Source: Campylorhamphus procurvoides
Lineage: Eukaryota; Chordata; Aves; Passeriformes; Dendrocolaptidae
Assembly: GCA_013396655.1 (NCBI GenBank)
Contig: WBMV01002658.1
Location: 24,409 to 88,408 of the forward strand
Length of the DNA stretch: 64,000 nt
Direction of reading: 5' to 3'
A program made the translations under genes and the position numbers. Shown in pieces: positions 39,401 through 54,400 of this stretch. Numbering within the stretch: the stretch's first letter is position 1; each line of letters starts with the position of its first letter. The notes below the pieces were generated by a model, which worked only from the letters and a program-made list of their open reading frames with translations, did not search any database and had not been told where the DNA came from.

Positions 39401-42400
39401 AAGAACATGTTAAAACACAGAAACTCAGCTGTGTGACTGAACTTTACAACGTAGGAAGGAGAGTAGCAAACTGTCTTCTCCTTGCTGATTCAGTCCAGCT
39501 CCACAAATGATGTATTAAAAGTCAGAGAATTAAAGAATATCCTGAGTTGGAAGGGACCCATCAGGATCATCAAGTCCAACTCCTTTACAGGTGTGGTGGT
39601 TTAGTTTTCTTGGTTTTGGTCTAGGCCTTTCCTGGTATCAGGGTCATAACTAAGGATCCTCCACAACAGGACACCCCAACCATCCCACCATGTGCCTGAG
39701 AACATTGTCCAAATGATTCTTGAACTCAAGCAGGTGCTGTGACCACTGCCCTGGGGAACCTATTCCAGTGCTCAGCCACCCTCAGGGTGAAAAACCCCCT
39801 CCTGATACCCAACCTAAACCTCTCCTGACTCAGCATGCCCTACACTTGGGGGTCCACTGATGCTAAGGTCCTTGTAGCCATAAATCTTTGGACACAACAG
39901 TTTACAGACTGTCTACCAACTGAAGAGACCTACAAGTCCAAAAAAGTGTTCTTGAGACTGTCCTGGTAAGTAAAAGGATGACAAAAACCTACAGAAAGTT
40001 TTGTCGGGACACCAAAGCAATTTTCCTTAGAAAAACCACCCACTGCAGGAGAAATCTCCTCTGGAAGAAAGGCCCTGCACACCAGGGAGATGAAGCTTTC
40101 AAGCAGGATTGCTGCATGGACATGGTCAATATCTGGTCAATAATATGGTCTATAATATCTCGTTTGCATCTATTTGCCCCCAGGAGGAGTGTGATCATGA
40201 CCCACCTATCACCTTCAGCCTCACGCTCTCGGACACTTTGTCCGACTTCATCATCACCGTGCCAGCGTCCTCGGGCTTGACCTGCTTCATGGTCAGCATG
40301 TAGCACTTGCCAACATTCTTGATGTCATTGAAATTGTTGGTGTAGAGGAGGGTGCCGTTGAGGAACCACTCCACGTCCTCGTCATCGTGGGACAGCTCGC
40401 AGGAGAACATGGCAGAGCTGTCTTCTTCAACTTCCACATCCTGTAGGTGCTTGAGGACTTCTACGTTGCGGGCTGTGGGAAACCAAGGGGCACCATCACC
40501 ATAAATCAGTTGTTCCCACTAACAGTTTCACAGTGCTTAAGAGGTTATTTGATGACTTAGTCTGGTCTCCTGAACACCGTGGATCAATACATTTCATTTA
40601 CTTGGACCTGCACTTGCTCCAACAATAAAAACAAATCCATTAAAAAGACTACATGGTCTAGAACCCTCTAAATCAGTCCCTTCCCCCCCCNNNNNNNNNN
40701 NNNNNNNNNNNNNNATTTTTAATTTAAAAATAAGTCATTAATAAGTCATTCCTTCTCACAGGGCGTTACAGACATGTCTAAGTATCCTGCAGAGCTCCAA
40801 CCCTGTGTGTTAGTCACTGAACACAAAAAAACCCCCCCACATTATGACTAAATTGTCCTTGACTCCCTTGGAGGGAAACTGTGACACAGGACAAGAGGAA
40901 GGAAATTATTTTGGCCACAAAGGAAAATTACAAAGAGATTGCTCAGCTTTAGGGAGAAACGGGGAGTTAATTCTTCTCTTTCCCAGTCCTTGGCTGGAGG
41001 TTTCTCCTTGCAGCTTCTCCACTCATGCAATGCTATTTCTCAAGGATTAAACAACTCAGGGTGGGGGTTTGGAGCATTAAATACTTTTGTTGCTCAGAAG
41101 GAATAGACCAGTAAAATAACTAAGGTTGGGAAAGACCCGTAAGGTTATCGAGTCCAAGGCCACCATGAAACCATGTCCCCCAGGTACCACATCTGTACAT
41201 CTTCTAAAAGCCTCCAGTGATGGTGACTCCAGCATTGCCCTGGGCAGCCCATTTCAATGTTTGGCAACACCTTCAGTGAAGAACCTCTGCAAGGCCAAAC
41301 TGTTACCAAGAGCTGCCCCCTGAACTTTTGGAAATGATTCTGTGGCTCGTCTCCAAGTCTTGCTGAAAGTGACTCAGATCTTTTCTTAGAGCTTCACCAG
41401 AGGGGAAGAGCTGGCTACAAACAGCTCCCAACCCAGATGAGGTAAAGCATCATTCTGAATAATAAATTCATTGAGATATAAAATAGCAGCTAGAAAATGG
41501 GTATATGGCAGATATAAAAAGGTATGGCAGATATAAAAGCTGATGGAGTGGCCAGGAAATGAAACCCACAACCAAGACCATGAGAGTCCATGCCCTGTAG
41601 CAGTTTAAGACAGAGAAGTTATTTTGTTAGAAGCACCAGAAGTCTAACTCCTCAGATGAAATTAAAAATAACATGCCTTGACAAACATTAATTCCTACCT
41701 CACCCACATGGTGCTTCTCCACTTGCACCACCTACTTCATGGCAAGGGTTGCATGGAATATCAGCACTCTCAGCTCACTTGTGTAAAATTAGAAGACAAC
41801 TGTGGGAATCCACCTCTCCTCAAGAAGAGGAGCCCAGGGTGAACTCCTGACCCACAGAGATGGACAGCAGGACAGCCCTGCTGGTGAGAACCCCTCGTAC
41901 CTTCGACAGTGAGCGTGGCTTTGGTCTCGGCTGCCCCAGCCCGGCACTTGTACAGTCCAGCATCCTCCGGCTTCACCTTCAAGATCTTCAGCTCTGCCGA
42001 GTACTGCTCCCGCTTGATTTTGTGCTTCTCAGAGGGCTCGATGAGCACGTGGTCCTTGAACCACTTGACAATCTTTGGGGAAGGCCTGAAGTCACAGGAG
42101 AAGACGGCTGAGTGTTTCTCCAGGACGGTCTTGTCCTCCAGCTTCCTGGTGATCTGTATGTGGTAATCTGCAGGGTTGGGAAAGAGCTGAGCATCAGTCT
42201 GAAGAAGAAGAAGGTGGTTTCTAACCTGCATTTCATGCTGATGGATGTCATGTGTCACATTCACAACCTTTCTGAAGTGCTCAAGTGGCTCTTACAGAGC
42301 TGCTGTTCTTTGAAGCCTCATCATCAAGATGATCTATAGATCATATAGACTTTATTCTCTAAGATAATACCATACATTAACCACCAAATTCTGGTTCAGT

Positions 42401-45400
42401 GCTTACTGAATTACTTTCTAATTGAGGTTTTCATTCAAGTAAGATCAAATTAAAGACAAAGCAAGGACTTCAGGATGGGATTGGACATATTCACCATGGC
42501 GACAGTGGAAGATAAAAAGCCTTGAAGCTTTGTCCTAGATCAAGTCAACGACAACACGAATTAAGCAAATGAGCTGTCAAACTTGTCTAGTTCAGAAATG
42601 GGACAAAATAAACTCTCCTGGCAAATTTCATCTGTTTTGTCCTCTTTGGTAACATCAAGAGGACAAAAATAAATCAAAAACCAGTTTTAGCTTGATAGAT
42701 TTGAATACCAGCTCTCAATACCAGGGACAGCAAAGTCATTCAAGTCACTCCTAAGACACTGTTGGCTCATTTAGTGCATCCAGCGCTGCTCCCAGTGAAC
42801 TGGAACTGGGAACTCAGCAGATCTTCCAGGTACACACACATTTCCAAGTACCCAGCCAGTGGATCTTGCACATTAGACAGTGTGCATGACAAATTGCTTT
42901 CCAGGGGCTGTGAGGGGGAAGATCTTTGTCCTAATTCAAGGCAGGCCATATCACCTCACCTCTGACAAGCAGGTTTGCAGTGGATTTTGATTTGCCAATG
43001 GAGAACTGGATGGTGCCCGTCATATCAGCACTTGTTTTCACTATTGTCAGCCTGTGGATGGTGCCTTCCTGCTGCATGATGAAGTTTCTGCCAGGCTGTA
43101 AAGGTTCCCCACGCAGAAACCACTTGGGGGGTTTCACGGATGGAATGGATATCTCACATTCAAAGTTGGCTTCTTCGGGCTCAGTCACATCCTCATCACA
43201 CAACTCCTTCACGATATTAATGGCTTGCTCTGCATGGAATGAGAGAACAGGGATTTAGGAGTCATGAAAACTTTGCCATGATCAACTGGAACACTCAAGC
43301 CAACTCTTGTGCACTTGAATATTGCACTTATTCACTCAAAATTCCTTAAAATGTCCTTTTTTATATGAAAACAAGCACAGGCCAGACAGTGGGACTGAGA
43401 GCCCTTCCTCAAGAATTCGTATCTCCTGATTCCTGTTTCTAAAGCCACTCTAAAATGGAAAAGAAGGTTCATTGAAATGCAGGTGTTGATAATGGGAATG
43501 GCAACATTTCTCTGAGAAACAAGATTTTTCCAGTACATTTGATAAACTCTGGAAACAGGAATTTCATCACTTTCCTTAGGCCAATATCCCCCATGTTCAT
43601 TTTGCACCTGCGCTGATAATCCTAAGAGGTTTCAACACCAATGGACTTAAGGATGAATGGTTATTGAACAAAGACACTTTCTCAGTGGCATTGCATTTCC
43701 AAACACAAAGTGAATCAGCCAATCCCCTTCCAGGGGTGAGAAGAAGGGTTCTCTACCTTCAACAAAGAAATTGGCACTGCTTTTGTCATCAAAGGCATCG
43801 CACGTGTACGTGTCCTCGTCCTCGTAGCCGGCGTCGTTGATGATGAGTTTCCTGTAGACCCCTTCGCTCACGATCTCGTACTTGTCACTGGGGTGAATCT
43901 CCACGTTCTTCTTGTACCACCTCACCTTGGCATTGGCACGAGACACTTGGCACTCCAGGATGCCTCGGTGCTTCTCCAGAGCGATCTTATCTCGCAAAGG
44001 CTTCACGATTTTTACGGGCAGCTCTGAAAGCAGCAAAGAATTAAAAGCTCATTGGCGACATTTCTTTTGTGGCCAGTTATCTGAGAGGAATCCCCACTGT
44101 GCTGAGCACTCAGGTAACACACAGCAAGTAAAAAGCTGATTAAAGGGAAGTTTTCCTCCCTATTTTCCCACTGGAGTGGCTGAACTGCAATGATAAAGGT
44201 AATTTCCTCGACACTACACAGCAGTGCTATGGCAAAGCTGGGACTGATCTCCGATTTCCTGAGCTCCTCATCAGTGGAAAAAGTCAAATGTCTTCCTTCT
44301 CTCTCCCTCTATCACATTGTATTAGTTTAACACACACAAAAATGTTGTTTTCTTTTTTAACATACACTAGAAAGCGAAAATGCAGGAGAAAGTCAAGGCA
44401 CAGCTTTTCACCCCTCCAATTTCACACACAATTTTTAATTCCTAAAGCTATAAAACCAACCTTCCTGAAAAAATTAACTATTACTTTGCCCAAGGAAATT
44501 CCCAGGCTGATATTTAAGAGGCAGTGAGGGAGGCAGGAGGCGTTTTTTTATTTCCCTTGAAGCTGTGGGTGTTGATCAACCTTCTTCACAGGTCTGTGAT
44601 GCGAGAGAGCACAAGCAGCACTGGCACCAAAAGCATCATCCTTACCTTTCACGGTCAGCTGAGCGCGAGATTCTGCCTTTTCTGCCACAAATTTGATCTC
44701 AGCCGCATCCTCGACGTGGACACGGGCGTAGGTCAGCGAGTAGGTCTTCCCTGAGGGCAGACACACCACCAGGCATTGCTCAGCTTGCCCCAAACAAGCA
44801 GCCTCACCCCTCAAGGAGATGTGCCAGGTTCAGCAAAGCCCACCTGGTGTGAGCTCAGCATCACCTCTCTCATGGCAGTAAGGCTGGCCATTCCCCCTGT
44901 GTCTGTATCAGAGGATTAGCCAAGCTCAGCTCCTCCAAAAATTAACTTAATGTGGCCCCAGACTGTAGGAAAAGTGCTTGGAAGAGAAGAATCCCACCCA
45001 GTGCCTGATGGTGCAGATTCCTACCCACTGCTGGCAGTATGGGGTGGTGGGATGGCACCACATCTGCCCAATTGAAGTTCCCACCACAACGCTATCCCAG
45101 CACTGCTGCATCCCCAAAACTAAAGCAGGACTCTCTGCTGAGCCTTCTTAACTTGGTTTTGAAGGTCACACCCAAAATCTCCCATGACAGAACCTGCTCC
45201 ATCACATCCCCATTGAAGGAGGAGATCCCCCTCTCCCATCCTACCATCCTGTCGCATTTTGATATTGTCAGAAGTCTTCAGCTTGCTGTCATTTTTGTAC
45301 CACTGGGTTTCGACCTCGTCGTGGGAAATCTCACAGACAAAAGATGCGCTCTCATATTCATTCACTTCCACATCTTCCAGTGGCTTTACAATCTTGATGT

Positions 45401-48400
45401 CTCGGGCTGTGAAACCAAACAGACAAATATTTATTTGGGGTTCCTCCATAATCGAGTGTGGGGTGTTCACCTTCCCCATAAATAAAAATAGGATTGTGTT
45501 TTATTCTAGCCCAGACTCCCTTCCTGGGTAATTCTCTCCTCAATACAGTGAATAATACATTTCATATTTGAGTTAGAATTGCCAGTTACAGCGGAGCTCA
45601 GTGCCAGAGGATTCTGTGCCTGCTGAGGCATCACACAGGTTTAAAAGAAGTGAAACACACTAATGGAAGAAAATCTGCCACCTAAAACTAAAAACAAGCC
45701 TATGGTTTTGAGGGTCACTATAAATCTCCCTCATTTGTGTGTTTCTCTTCATGCTCTGCTGTTCCACCTAGGAAAAATCTTCTCTTCAGAGTCTTCTGAA
45801 CTCAGTACAAACATCTTTAACTCTGCAGCTTGGCACTGGTTTTGTCAGAACTGGCCCCTAATTCCTTTCAAAAGGAAGGCTTTGATACACCTTGGATCAG
45901 CCTCAGGAGCAGGGTAGAAACTCAAACAACAACCTTTCCCAGTCACAAAGCTGGGGAGAAACGGAAGAATTCAACAGAGCCGTGAGACAGGGCAGGTGCT
46001 CCTGAAGATCTTGCTAAACCCAACTGGCCACACGAGGACAGCAGCTGGTAAGCAATAAGAAAGACGCTCTGTCTTACACTAAGAAAGAGCTGCTTTTCAG
46101 CTGTGCCTCATGGAAATAACATCTGCCAGGGCACGGCAAACCTGTCTGTGGAGGAACTTGCCTTTAGCACCAGCTGCTCTCTGGTGCTCCAGAGCCTGGT
46201 GACAAAACGCTGCTGGTGCCTGATCAGCTGCACAGAGCGACACAGGGAGGGGAAACCTGCCTCGAGCACAAAGGGGAGGTGCAGGCAGAAACCATGACCA
46301 TTCCTTTGGCATTTACAGCCTCAAAATTAGGGCACCTCTCTAGCTCATCCAGTCCCTATTCAGGCCAAGTCCCCCTGTGACAATTGCAGAAGATAAAACT
46401 GATTTGTGCCAGGCTGTCCAGTATTTGTTAAGTTGCTAATCCAGAAACACCATTTAAATCCCAGACAGTAGAAATCACTTATGGTAAATGCAAAACTAAG
46501 TATTTTTCACTGCAAGGATAGAGCAAGCACAGGGCAGCTCTGCCAGTATTTTCTCACTAGAAAGAGAAACTTAACCAAATCTTAACCAGTTATGAAATAC
46601 ACAAACAGCCCATGAAGAATTTCTCCCTGTGTAGCCAAAAATATTGCATTGGTTGTCATTCCCTACTTCAGCCAAACATACCATGAACCTTCAGAGTAGC
46701 TGATGTCTTGTCTTCAGCTGCTTGACATGTGTAGGTTCCCTGGTCTTCATACTCACACTTGTGAATAATGAGGCTTCTCTTATTGCCCTGGGAAACAATC
46801 CCCACGTTTTTACTTTGCTGGATCTCCTTCCCATCCTAGAAGGGGAAAAGGCCAAACCAGATCACCATCAGTTTGATTTAATGGGATTTAATGGATTTAA
46901 TGTGCTTAATGGAACACATCTCGAGACTTCAGTGCAAAGTTTTCAAGAAGTTGGAATGGCTTTTGGATGATCTCAGGTACCTATTTGAAGGCTTGAAACA
47001 CTCTATAGGGTTGGCAATAAGACCCCTTCAGACACAAATTATATAAAACTAAAGGAGGGTCGATTTAAACTGGATATGAGGAAGGTTTTTGCTATAAGGT
47101 TGGTAAAACACTGGCACAGGTTGCCCAGAGATGTGGATACCCCATCTCTAGGAGCACTCAAGGTCAGGTTGAAGATGTCTCTGGTCATTGCAGGGGGGTC
47201 AGATTAGATGACCTTTGAAGGTCCCTTCCAGCCCAAATTTTACCTTGAAGAATTGCTGTTATCCCAAATTGAGGGAAGCATCAGCTTAGCCCCAAAAAGG
47301 CACATGAAATGCCAGTCAAGGGAAAGGGACCTGCACTGTCACTGACCAAGGAAATTGAGGCTTCCCTTTAACCACAGCTCTGAAAGACCTCATAAATCCT
47401 GGGTGAGAATTGCTAGGCAGGAAGTAAAGCACAAGACTGCACTACTGTAACAGCAGTGCTCCTATTCTAAGCAAGAATAAAGAAATTTAACTTTCAACTC
47501 AATAAACACACCCAGGAAATAAAAACCAGTGATAAACTGGGAGAGTTAATGAACATAACGACAATGCCAAGAGCTGCATCTCAAAGGCTCAGATTCACAT
47601 CCCCTGGAAGTGAAATTAAAGGCTCTCATTCCCTTCCAGAGAAGTCAGAAATTAAAATATCACTATCCATTAAGTGCTGTACCTTGAACCACTTAACATT
47701 CACATTGGGTCTGGACAGCTCACACTCGAATGTGGCCTTGAGCTTCTGAGTCACACTGACATCTGCCAGAGGTTTGCTGATCCTCACAGGCAATTCTGGG
47801 GGAAAAAAACCAAAAGACAAAGTCCCATCAGTGGGGAGTGAGGTTTGCAGGACCATCTGACACAAGCACCGATGGGTGGGCAGGGCCCACGGTTCATAAA
47901 ACCTGTGACAACAAAATCACAGTGCTTGGGGCACTTTATCATGAGCTGCTCATAGACAACGATGCCACAACAACCCTGTTGACATAAGGATATGTCACTG
48001 ATGGTGGGACACTGCTCAACACCCACTGCAGCTACAAAGGCAGCTTGTTGACCTCTCAAGTTTGGTGTCCAGGTCAGGAGAAGACAACTATGTCCACACT
48101 AAGCAGAGTGTGAGCCTTTTTGGGCCAGTGTACCTGTCACAGTGAGTCTCCCCGAGGAATTAATGCCTTCTGCTTTGAAGGAGATGACCCCTGCATCCTC
48201 CAGGGCCACCGAAGAAAGAGTCAGGGAGTGTTTCTTGCCCAGGACCCCCATGCTGATGTTGGGGGCAGGTTTCAGCCGAACTCCATCCCTCTGCCAGGTG
48301 CCTTCCACGTCCTCGTGGGACACCTCCACCTCGAAGGTGACAGTGCCTTTCTCAGCGACTTCCAGGGGCTGAAGGCCTTTCACCAGCTTGATCTGCCTCA

Positions 48401-51400
48401 CTGGAAAACAACAGGGACAGCTTGGACATCTCACACTGACAGCTGTGAAATATCCCAAATGGATTGTTTCCATGTTATTCATGCAATTAATCGGTATCTG
48501 CCAATTAAAGAACCACTTCTACAGGAAATAAAACCTGTCCATGACCACACATGGCTGCTATTTTTGAAATGGATGTTTTCAGGTGGGACAAACAGGTCAA
48601 CCAAATATCACAGAAAAAGGGCAAACTGGCCCCTTTTCTATCAAGGTCCATTCATTTTTAGGGAAAAAACAAATAAAGTTAACTCATGACAATATTGTGC
48701 AATTCTCCAGTGAGGATAAAACAGATTGATTTATTTATTGTTTTTATTTATGACCTATAATTTAGGACTGACACAACCCCAGCTGGTGGCAGGGACTTTA
48801 CAGACAAAATCAGTTCTCAAATCCTGCCTTCATCTATGCTGTGACAACCAGAATGACTGAAAGCTGGTGGGATGAGATGGAGGAAACTGGAACCAGCCAG
48901 ACATTCTCTGCTTCCTGCCCTTGCTTTGACCTCCTCTTGACCTCCTCATCATCAGACTGGTGGCCAAGCCCATGGCTGTGTCCCTGTGTCTCCATGACAA
49001 TGGCAGGGACCAGAATCCACCTCCAAACCCTGCCCAGGGTATTTATGGAACTGGAGATCATGGCACACTTACTTTCCACATTGATCTTGGCTTGGGTCTT
49101 GTCATCAGGGCTCTCACAGCAGTAGAAGCCCCGGTCTGCAAAGGAGATGTCCTTCACCACCAGGGTGTGCTTGGTTCCCTCAGCTCTGATCTCTACTTTG
49201 TCACTGGGCTTCAACACAATGCTGTTCCTCATCCACTTCACCTCTGCAGGCTTGGTCAGCTCCACCTCCAGGGTCACTGTCTCCCTCTCTTCAACTGTTC
49301 TGGGCTCCAGTTTCTTCTTGAATGAGATGGAGGCCTCTGCCAAAAGAGTAGAAGTATTAGTAAGAATGTAGAGAATCCAGAAAAGAGGCTTTCAGAGGAA
49401 AATTAGGATAGTGGCTAGTTCCAGTCCCAAAGCATTCTAAGCATCCCTATTTAACTATGCCAAAACAGAATTCCCCACTTCTTACATCATTATAAAATAT
49501 TGCAGAATCATCATCACAGAATGGTTTGGGTTGGAAGGAACCTTAAAGACCATCCAGTTCCATCCCCCTGCCGTTGGCAGGGCACCAGTGACAGGCTCTC
49601 CAAGGGATATTTATCACCTCTTACCTCGCACTCTGAGGTTGGCTGAGCTTTCCACACCCTCAGCATTGGCAGAGATTTCAGCTGCATCTTCCAGTGTCAG
49701 GTCAGTGATGGTGAGGCTGTGGTTGGTGTCCTTCTGAGAGATCACATACTTCTTGCTGGCTTCAATCTTGACACCATTCCTGAGCCAAGTGACCACGGCG
49801 TCACTGGGGGAGACGGTGCACTTGAACACGGCCTCCTTCCCTTCCTCAGACACCACACTGTTGAGGCTTGTCACGAACTTCACCACTCTGGGAGCTAATG
49901 GGTAAGGAATAGAACATTGAGAGCTTGTCTTTGAGACGTGGCAGGAGCACCTTCAAAGAGCCAGAACCTCTGAGGTTACTGGAAGCATTAATATTGCACA
50001 GAATATGCAGAGTTGGGAGGGATCCACAAGGATCATCCAGTCCACCCCTCAGCCCTGCACAGGACCATACCCAAGGGTCACACCCTGTGCCCCAGAGCAT
50101 CATCCAAACCCTCCTGGAGCTCTGGCAGCCTTGGGGCTGTGCCCACTGCCCTGGGGAGCCTGGTCAGTGCCCACCACCCACTGAGGGAAGGACCTTTCCA
50201 TGAGATCCCACCTAACCCTGCCCTGGCACAACTCCAGCCATTCCCTGGGTGCTGTCCCTTGTCACCTTCATTACTTACAGCAAGTTAACACAATAAAAGG
50301 TCATCACTGGATGATGTTTCCCATGTCTGAGTACATTTTGTGTATAAAGAGGCCAGAGGCAAACAAAAAAGGGGGGAAAACCCCCTATCTTAGATTTGGA
50401 ATGCTGAACTCCAGCCTCAAATGCAACATGAAGGTCATTATTAAGAGATTTGAACTCGACAGGTCCCAAAACCATTATGTTTTTCACAAATGGAGGTTCC
50501 ACTGACACTGAGATGTAAAGAGAGGTTCGTATTTTGCTCTCAACACAGAAGACAGCACAGACACATGGCCAAACTCAGCTTGACAGAGATGGCTTCACAC
50601 TGTGACCCTTGGAGACCTACCTTTGGGGGTGATGGTGACACTGCTCTTGTCATCTCGGGATTCACAGGAATACTCCCCCTCATCCTCAGCCCGGAGCCCT
50701 GTTATTGTCAGGCTTCTTCTGACCCCCTCCTCGTGAATCTGGAAGCGTTTGCTGGGCTTGATCTCCACCCCATTCCTGCACCAGGTCACCTTGCCCCTGG
50801 CATGGCTCAGCTCACAGCTCAGCAATACGCTCCCTCCAATCTCAGCTTTGACGGCCTCGAGCTTCTTGGCAAACCTCACTGGGATTTCTGGGATGCAGGA
50901 GGAGGGGAGAGGATGAGAAAGGAAAAGACAAGAAACCTGTTTGAGGGAACTGGTTCTGGACAATTTTGGAAATAAATAAATAGTAAATAAGTAAATTAAT
51001 GGCCCTAGAATTATTTGGGATCAAAGTGGAAATCCAGCAAGATTCCTTTGACGTGGTATTTTCAAGTCACTGTCATTCTGTAAAGCATGGTTGGGTATTG
51101 CCTTCTTTTCTTCCTAATCTTCTCCCTGATGAGACCACGTGGTGTTTTACATCAGAGCCTGATTTTCCTGAGTTAATATTAAAATCTGTATGGATACATA
51201 AACCCCAGGTACTTTTATCTCTTGTGTCACTGCAGACACAGCCAAGGGTGGGAGAGAAATCCAGGGCGTGATTTCTCTCATCCCAAAGAGACATTTCATG
51301 GATTTATCACGACTTATCAGCAACCTCTGCTCTGCAATGACTCCTCAGGGAGCTGAGGGAGCACTTCTCAGCTCCAGACATCTCCAGGGGGAGTGTCTGA

Positions 51401-54400
51401 AGAGAAAAGAGCAGGGCTTTGCTCTGGGACATCACCCCTCTCATCTCCATCTGGGCATCAGCTCTACTTCATCCTGTTTGTCACTTTATAGACTTGAGGA
51501 GGGATCAGCACCCCAGGTGCACCATCCCATGAAGAGAGGAGGATTCAATTCAAGTCCTGCTTCCCCATATGATTAACTCACTAATTTTCTCCTCACACAA
51601 CATCCCTCTCACCCTCACCAGGTTTTCCTGCAAGGGGAAGGGCTGAGTCTCTGTCATGTTCCAGCTACTGGGATTAGGAGGACACAGAACCAGGAGGGGA
51701 GCGGACACCAGGAGAAGTGCCCATCAGAGGCTTCCTTGTTCCCTGAGCGGCCAGAAAAGGACAAAAAATGGCTATTTGGAAAGAGGAGAACTTTCCTGGC
51801 CGATGGTGGGGCACCCACAGAAGGTTCAACAAGCCTCGAGGTTGGCACACTTTGAGGGATAGTTTGGACTTCCCCTCCATCCCACCATGAGAGGAGAGCA
51901 GCTGTTGAGCTGGGACGTGACCTGTGCTCTGCTCTCTGCTCACCTTTCACCTGCACTTTGAATTCCTGCTTGTCATGCTTGGTCTGGCAGGTGTAGACAG
52001 CAGTGTCTGTGCTCTCAGCCAGGTTCACCACCAGGGTCCTGGACGCCCCTTCACTCTTGATGACACATTTCTTGCTCGCCTTGATTTCGGTTCCATCCTT
52101 GAACCACCTCACTGCAGCAGTTTCGGGTGTTACTGAAGTCGTCAGTGTGATGCTTTCGTGTTCTTGAACAATGAGAGGCTCTTTCTGGATGACTTTCTTC
52201 TCAAATTTAGCCTCTGGTTCTAGAAAAGACATTAAACCATTTAAGAACTTAAATACCAAACTCTCAAAGCAGCAGTTTTCTATCACTCTCTCCTTCCTGA
52301 CTCCACTCCAGCCCATCCCTAACCTGCAATAATCCAGGGAATATTTGGGGCTGGTGTAACCTTTTGCTGGTGGGAAGAATGAAAATGACCTCTCAGGTAA
52401 CCCAGAGCTTTTTCTTAGAAGAGCAGCAAGGAAAAGAAATGTAAATATATATATTTTATCTGCTGCTCACAACAATCTTGTTTCTTAGAAGTAAAATGAT
52501 GTGTATGATTCTTTCCTCTCCCACTTTCAGGATTTGAGTTCAAGTCAACATGGAATATTAATATGCTGAGCCTGAATGTAAGGCCTGTTTTCTATTTGCT
52601 TCCCTGGCAGGAGGGATGGAAACAGGTGATCTCTGAGGTCCTTTCCAACCCAAAGCATTCTGTGATCCCACCACCTCACTCTTGGCCTTTTCTCTACCTT
52701 GTACAACACTTTGCCCCCAAACTGGGCATTTTTGGGGCATGCACAGCAGCAGCCCAGCTTTTCTTAGTCACCTTCCTCTACTGCTGCTTTTCAAAAACTT
52801 CTCTCTTGTCCTTTCAGCTCCCCACCACTGAAACAGGTTGGGGGACAAGGCATGCAAAGGGGATGACCAAAAAGCTATTTAGCATTTCCAGAGCCCAAAA
52901 GAAGTCCAGATTTCCCACCTCTGCACTGCTAGATTAAAAATTAACGTGCCCTGTGGTTCACTGGGGTTGCTCCAGGGGGGATGGTGGCTTTGCCATGGCT
53001 GCTGGGTAGGGAACATCCAATTTTCCTCACGGGTTGGTGCTTAACCCCACAAAGTGAGTACCCACCAGTGGGTTCCAGTTTGAAGGTCATCTTCTGGCCT
53101 GCGGCCTCGCAGGTGTATTCCCCAGCATCCTTCTTCTCCAGCTGCTCCACAACCAGGCGCCGGGTTTTGCCCACGGTTTCTATTTTGAATTTTCTGGAGG
53201 GAACCAGGAGTTTCCCATCCCTGAACCATTTCACTTCGGTGGCATCCTGTGCTACCTCGCACACGAGGGTGGCACTTTGTGTCAGCGCTGCTTTCACCTC
53301 CCTCTGCACCTTCTCCTGGTTTATAAATGCAGGTTTGGGCTCTGGGCACAGACAAAGAAGGAAATAATTGATTATTTGTGGTTGAGGGACTATGATGAGA
53401 TTGATCTTACAGGCTTCTGTGGGCAGGTTTGGAAAATATTCAGGTGGTTGCTTGGCAAAACCAATTGCCATCACTGGGCAACATCCACCCTTCTGTGGGA
53501 CTGAATTACCATGAGGAAAATTGGGAATTAAGAGCCTAGGAATGGAAAGGACCAAAAGGGTGCTTGATATTAACCCTATGGTTACAAGTCAGCATGAAAA
53601 AGTTGTTGAATTCAAACATCATCAAAGCTCCCAAATTCCTTTTTTCTGAAGATATAAGACACAAACACAGCACTATGGGCTTCTGGAATGGTCTCCTCCA
53701 CTGTCACAAAGGTGACTGTCAAAGAGACAAAGGAAATACGATCTCCCTTCAGGGCTCAGGTAGGTCAGGATCATGGTTGGCAACGTCCCCAAGGTTCTTG
53801 CAATGTCATAACTCCCTTTAACACCACATGCTTAAAGCAGTTTGGGCACTGTGTGAATCCTAAAGCCCAATTTCTTGGAGTCTTTCACAGCCAAGGGGCA
53901 TTTCTCACCTAGTAAAATTAGTAAGGCATCTCAAAAGGCTGAGATCTCAAGCACAGAACAACCCAAATTCAGAAAAATGCTGCTTCCAGCCCATCTTTGT
54001 GCTGCTGCTAAAATTGCAAATGGCAACATCTATTCCAGCCTCTGAGTTTGCAGACATGGGATTGGAAGTCCAACAAGGAAGGGATTTTTGAGTGGTTCTG
54101 CTATTTCAAGAGGGTCAGTGCACAAGAATCACCCTTTGGGATCCTGGGAAGGGGAGGGGTCTGAATAATGTGTTGATTATCATATTTATATCTGCAATTG
54201 TTATTATATAGGATGAGATGGGCCTTTATGACATTGAAATATTCCCATTTCTACAAATCTGGGCAATGAGGTGCAGAACATCAGGTGAACTCCACACCTG
54301 TAGTTCATAAAGGTGTGTCTTACCTGTGACCTGGATCCTGAAGGTGAGTTTCTGGCCAGCAGCCTCACAGCTGTACTCCCCAGCATCTTTCTTCTCCACC

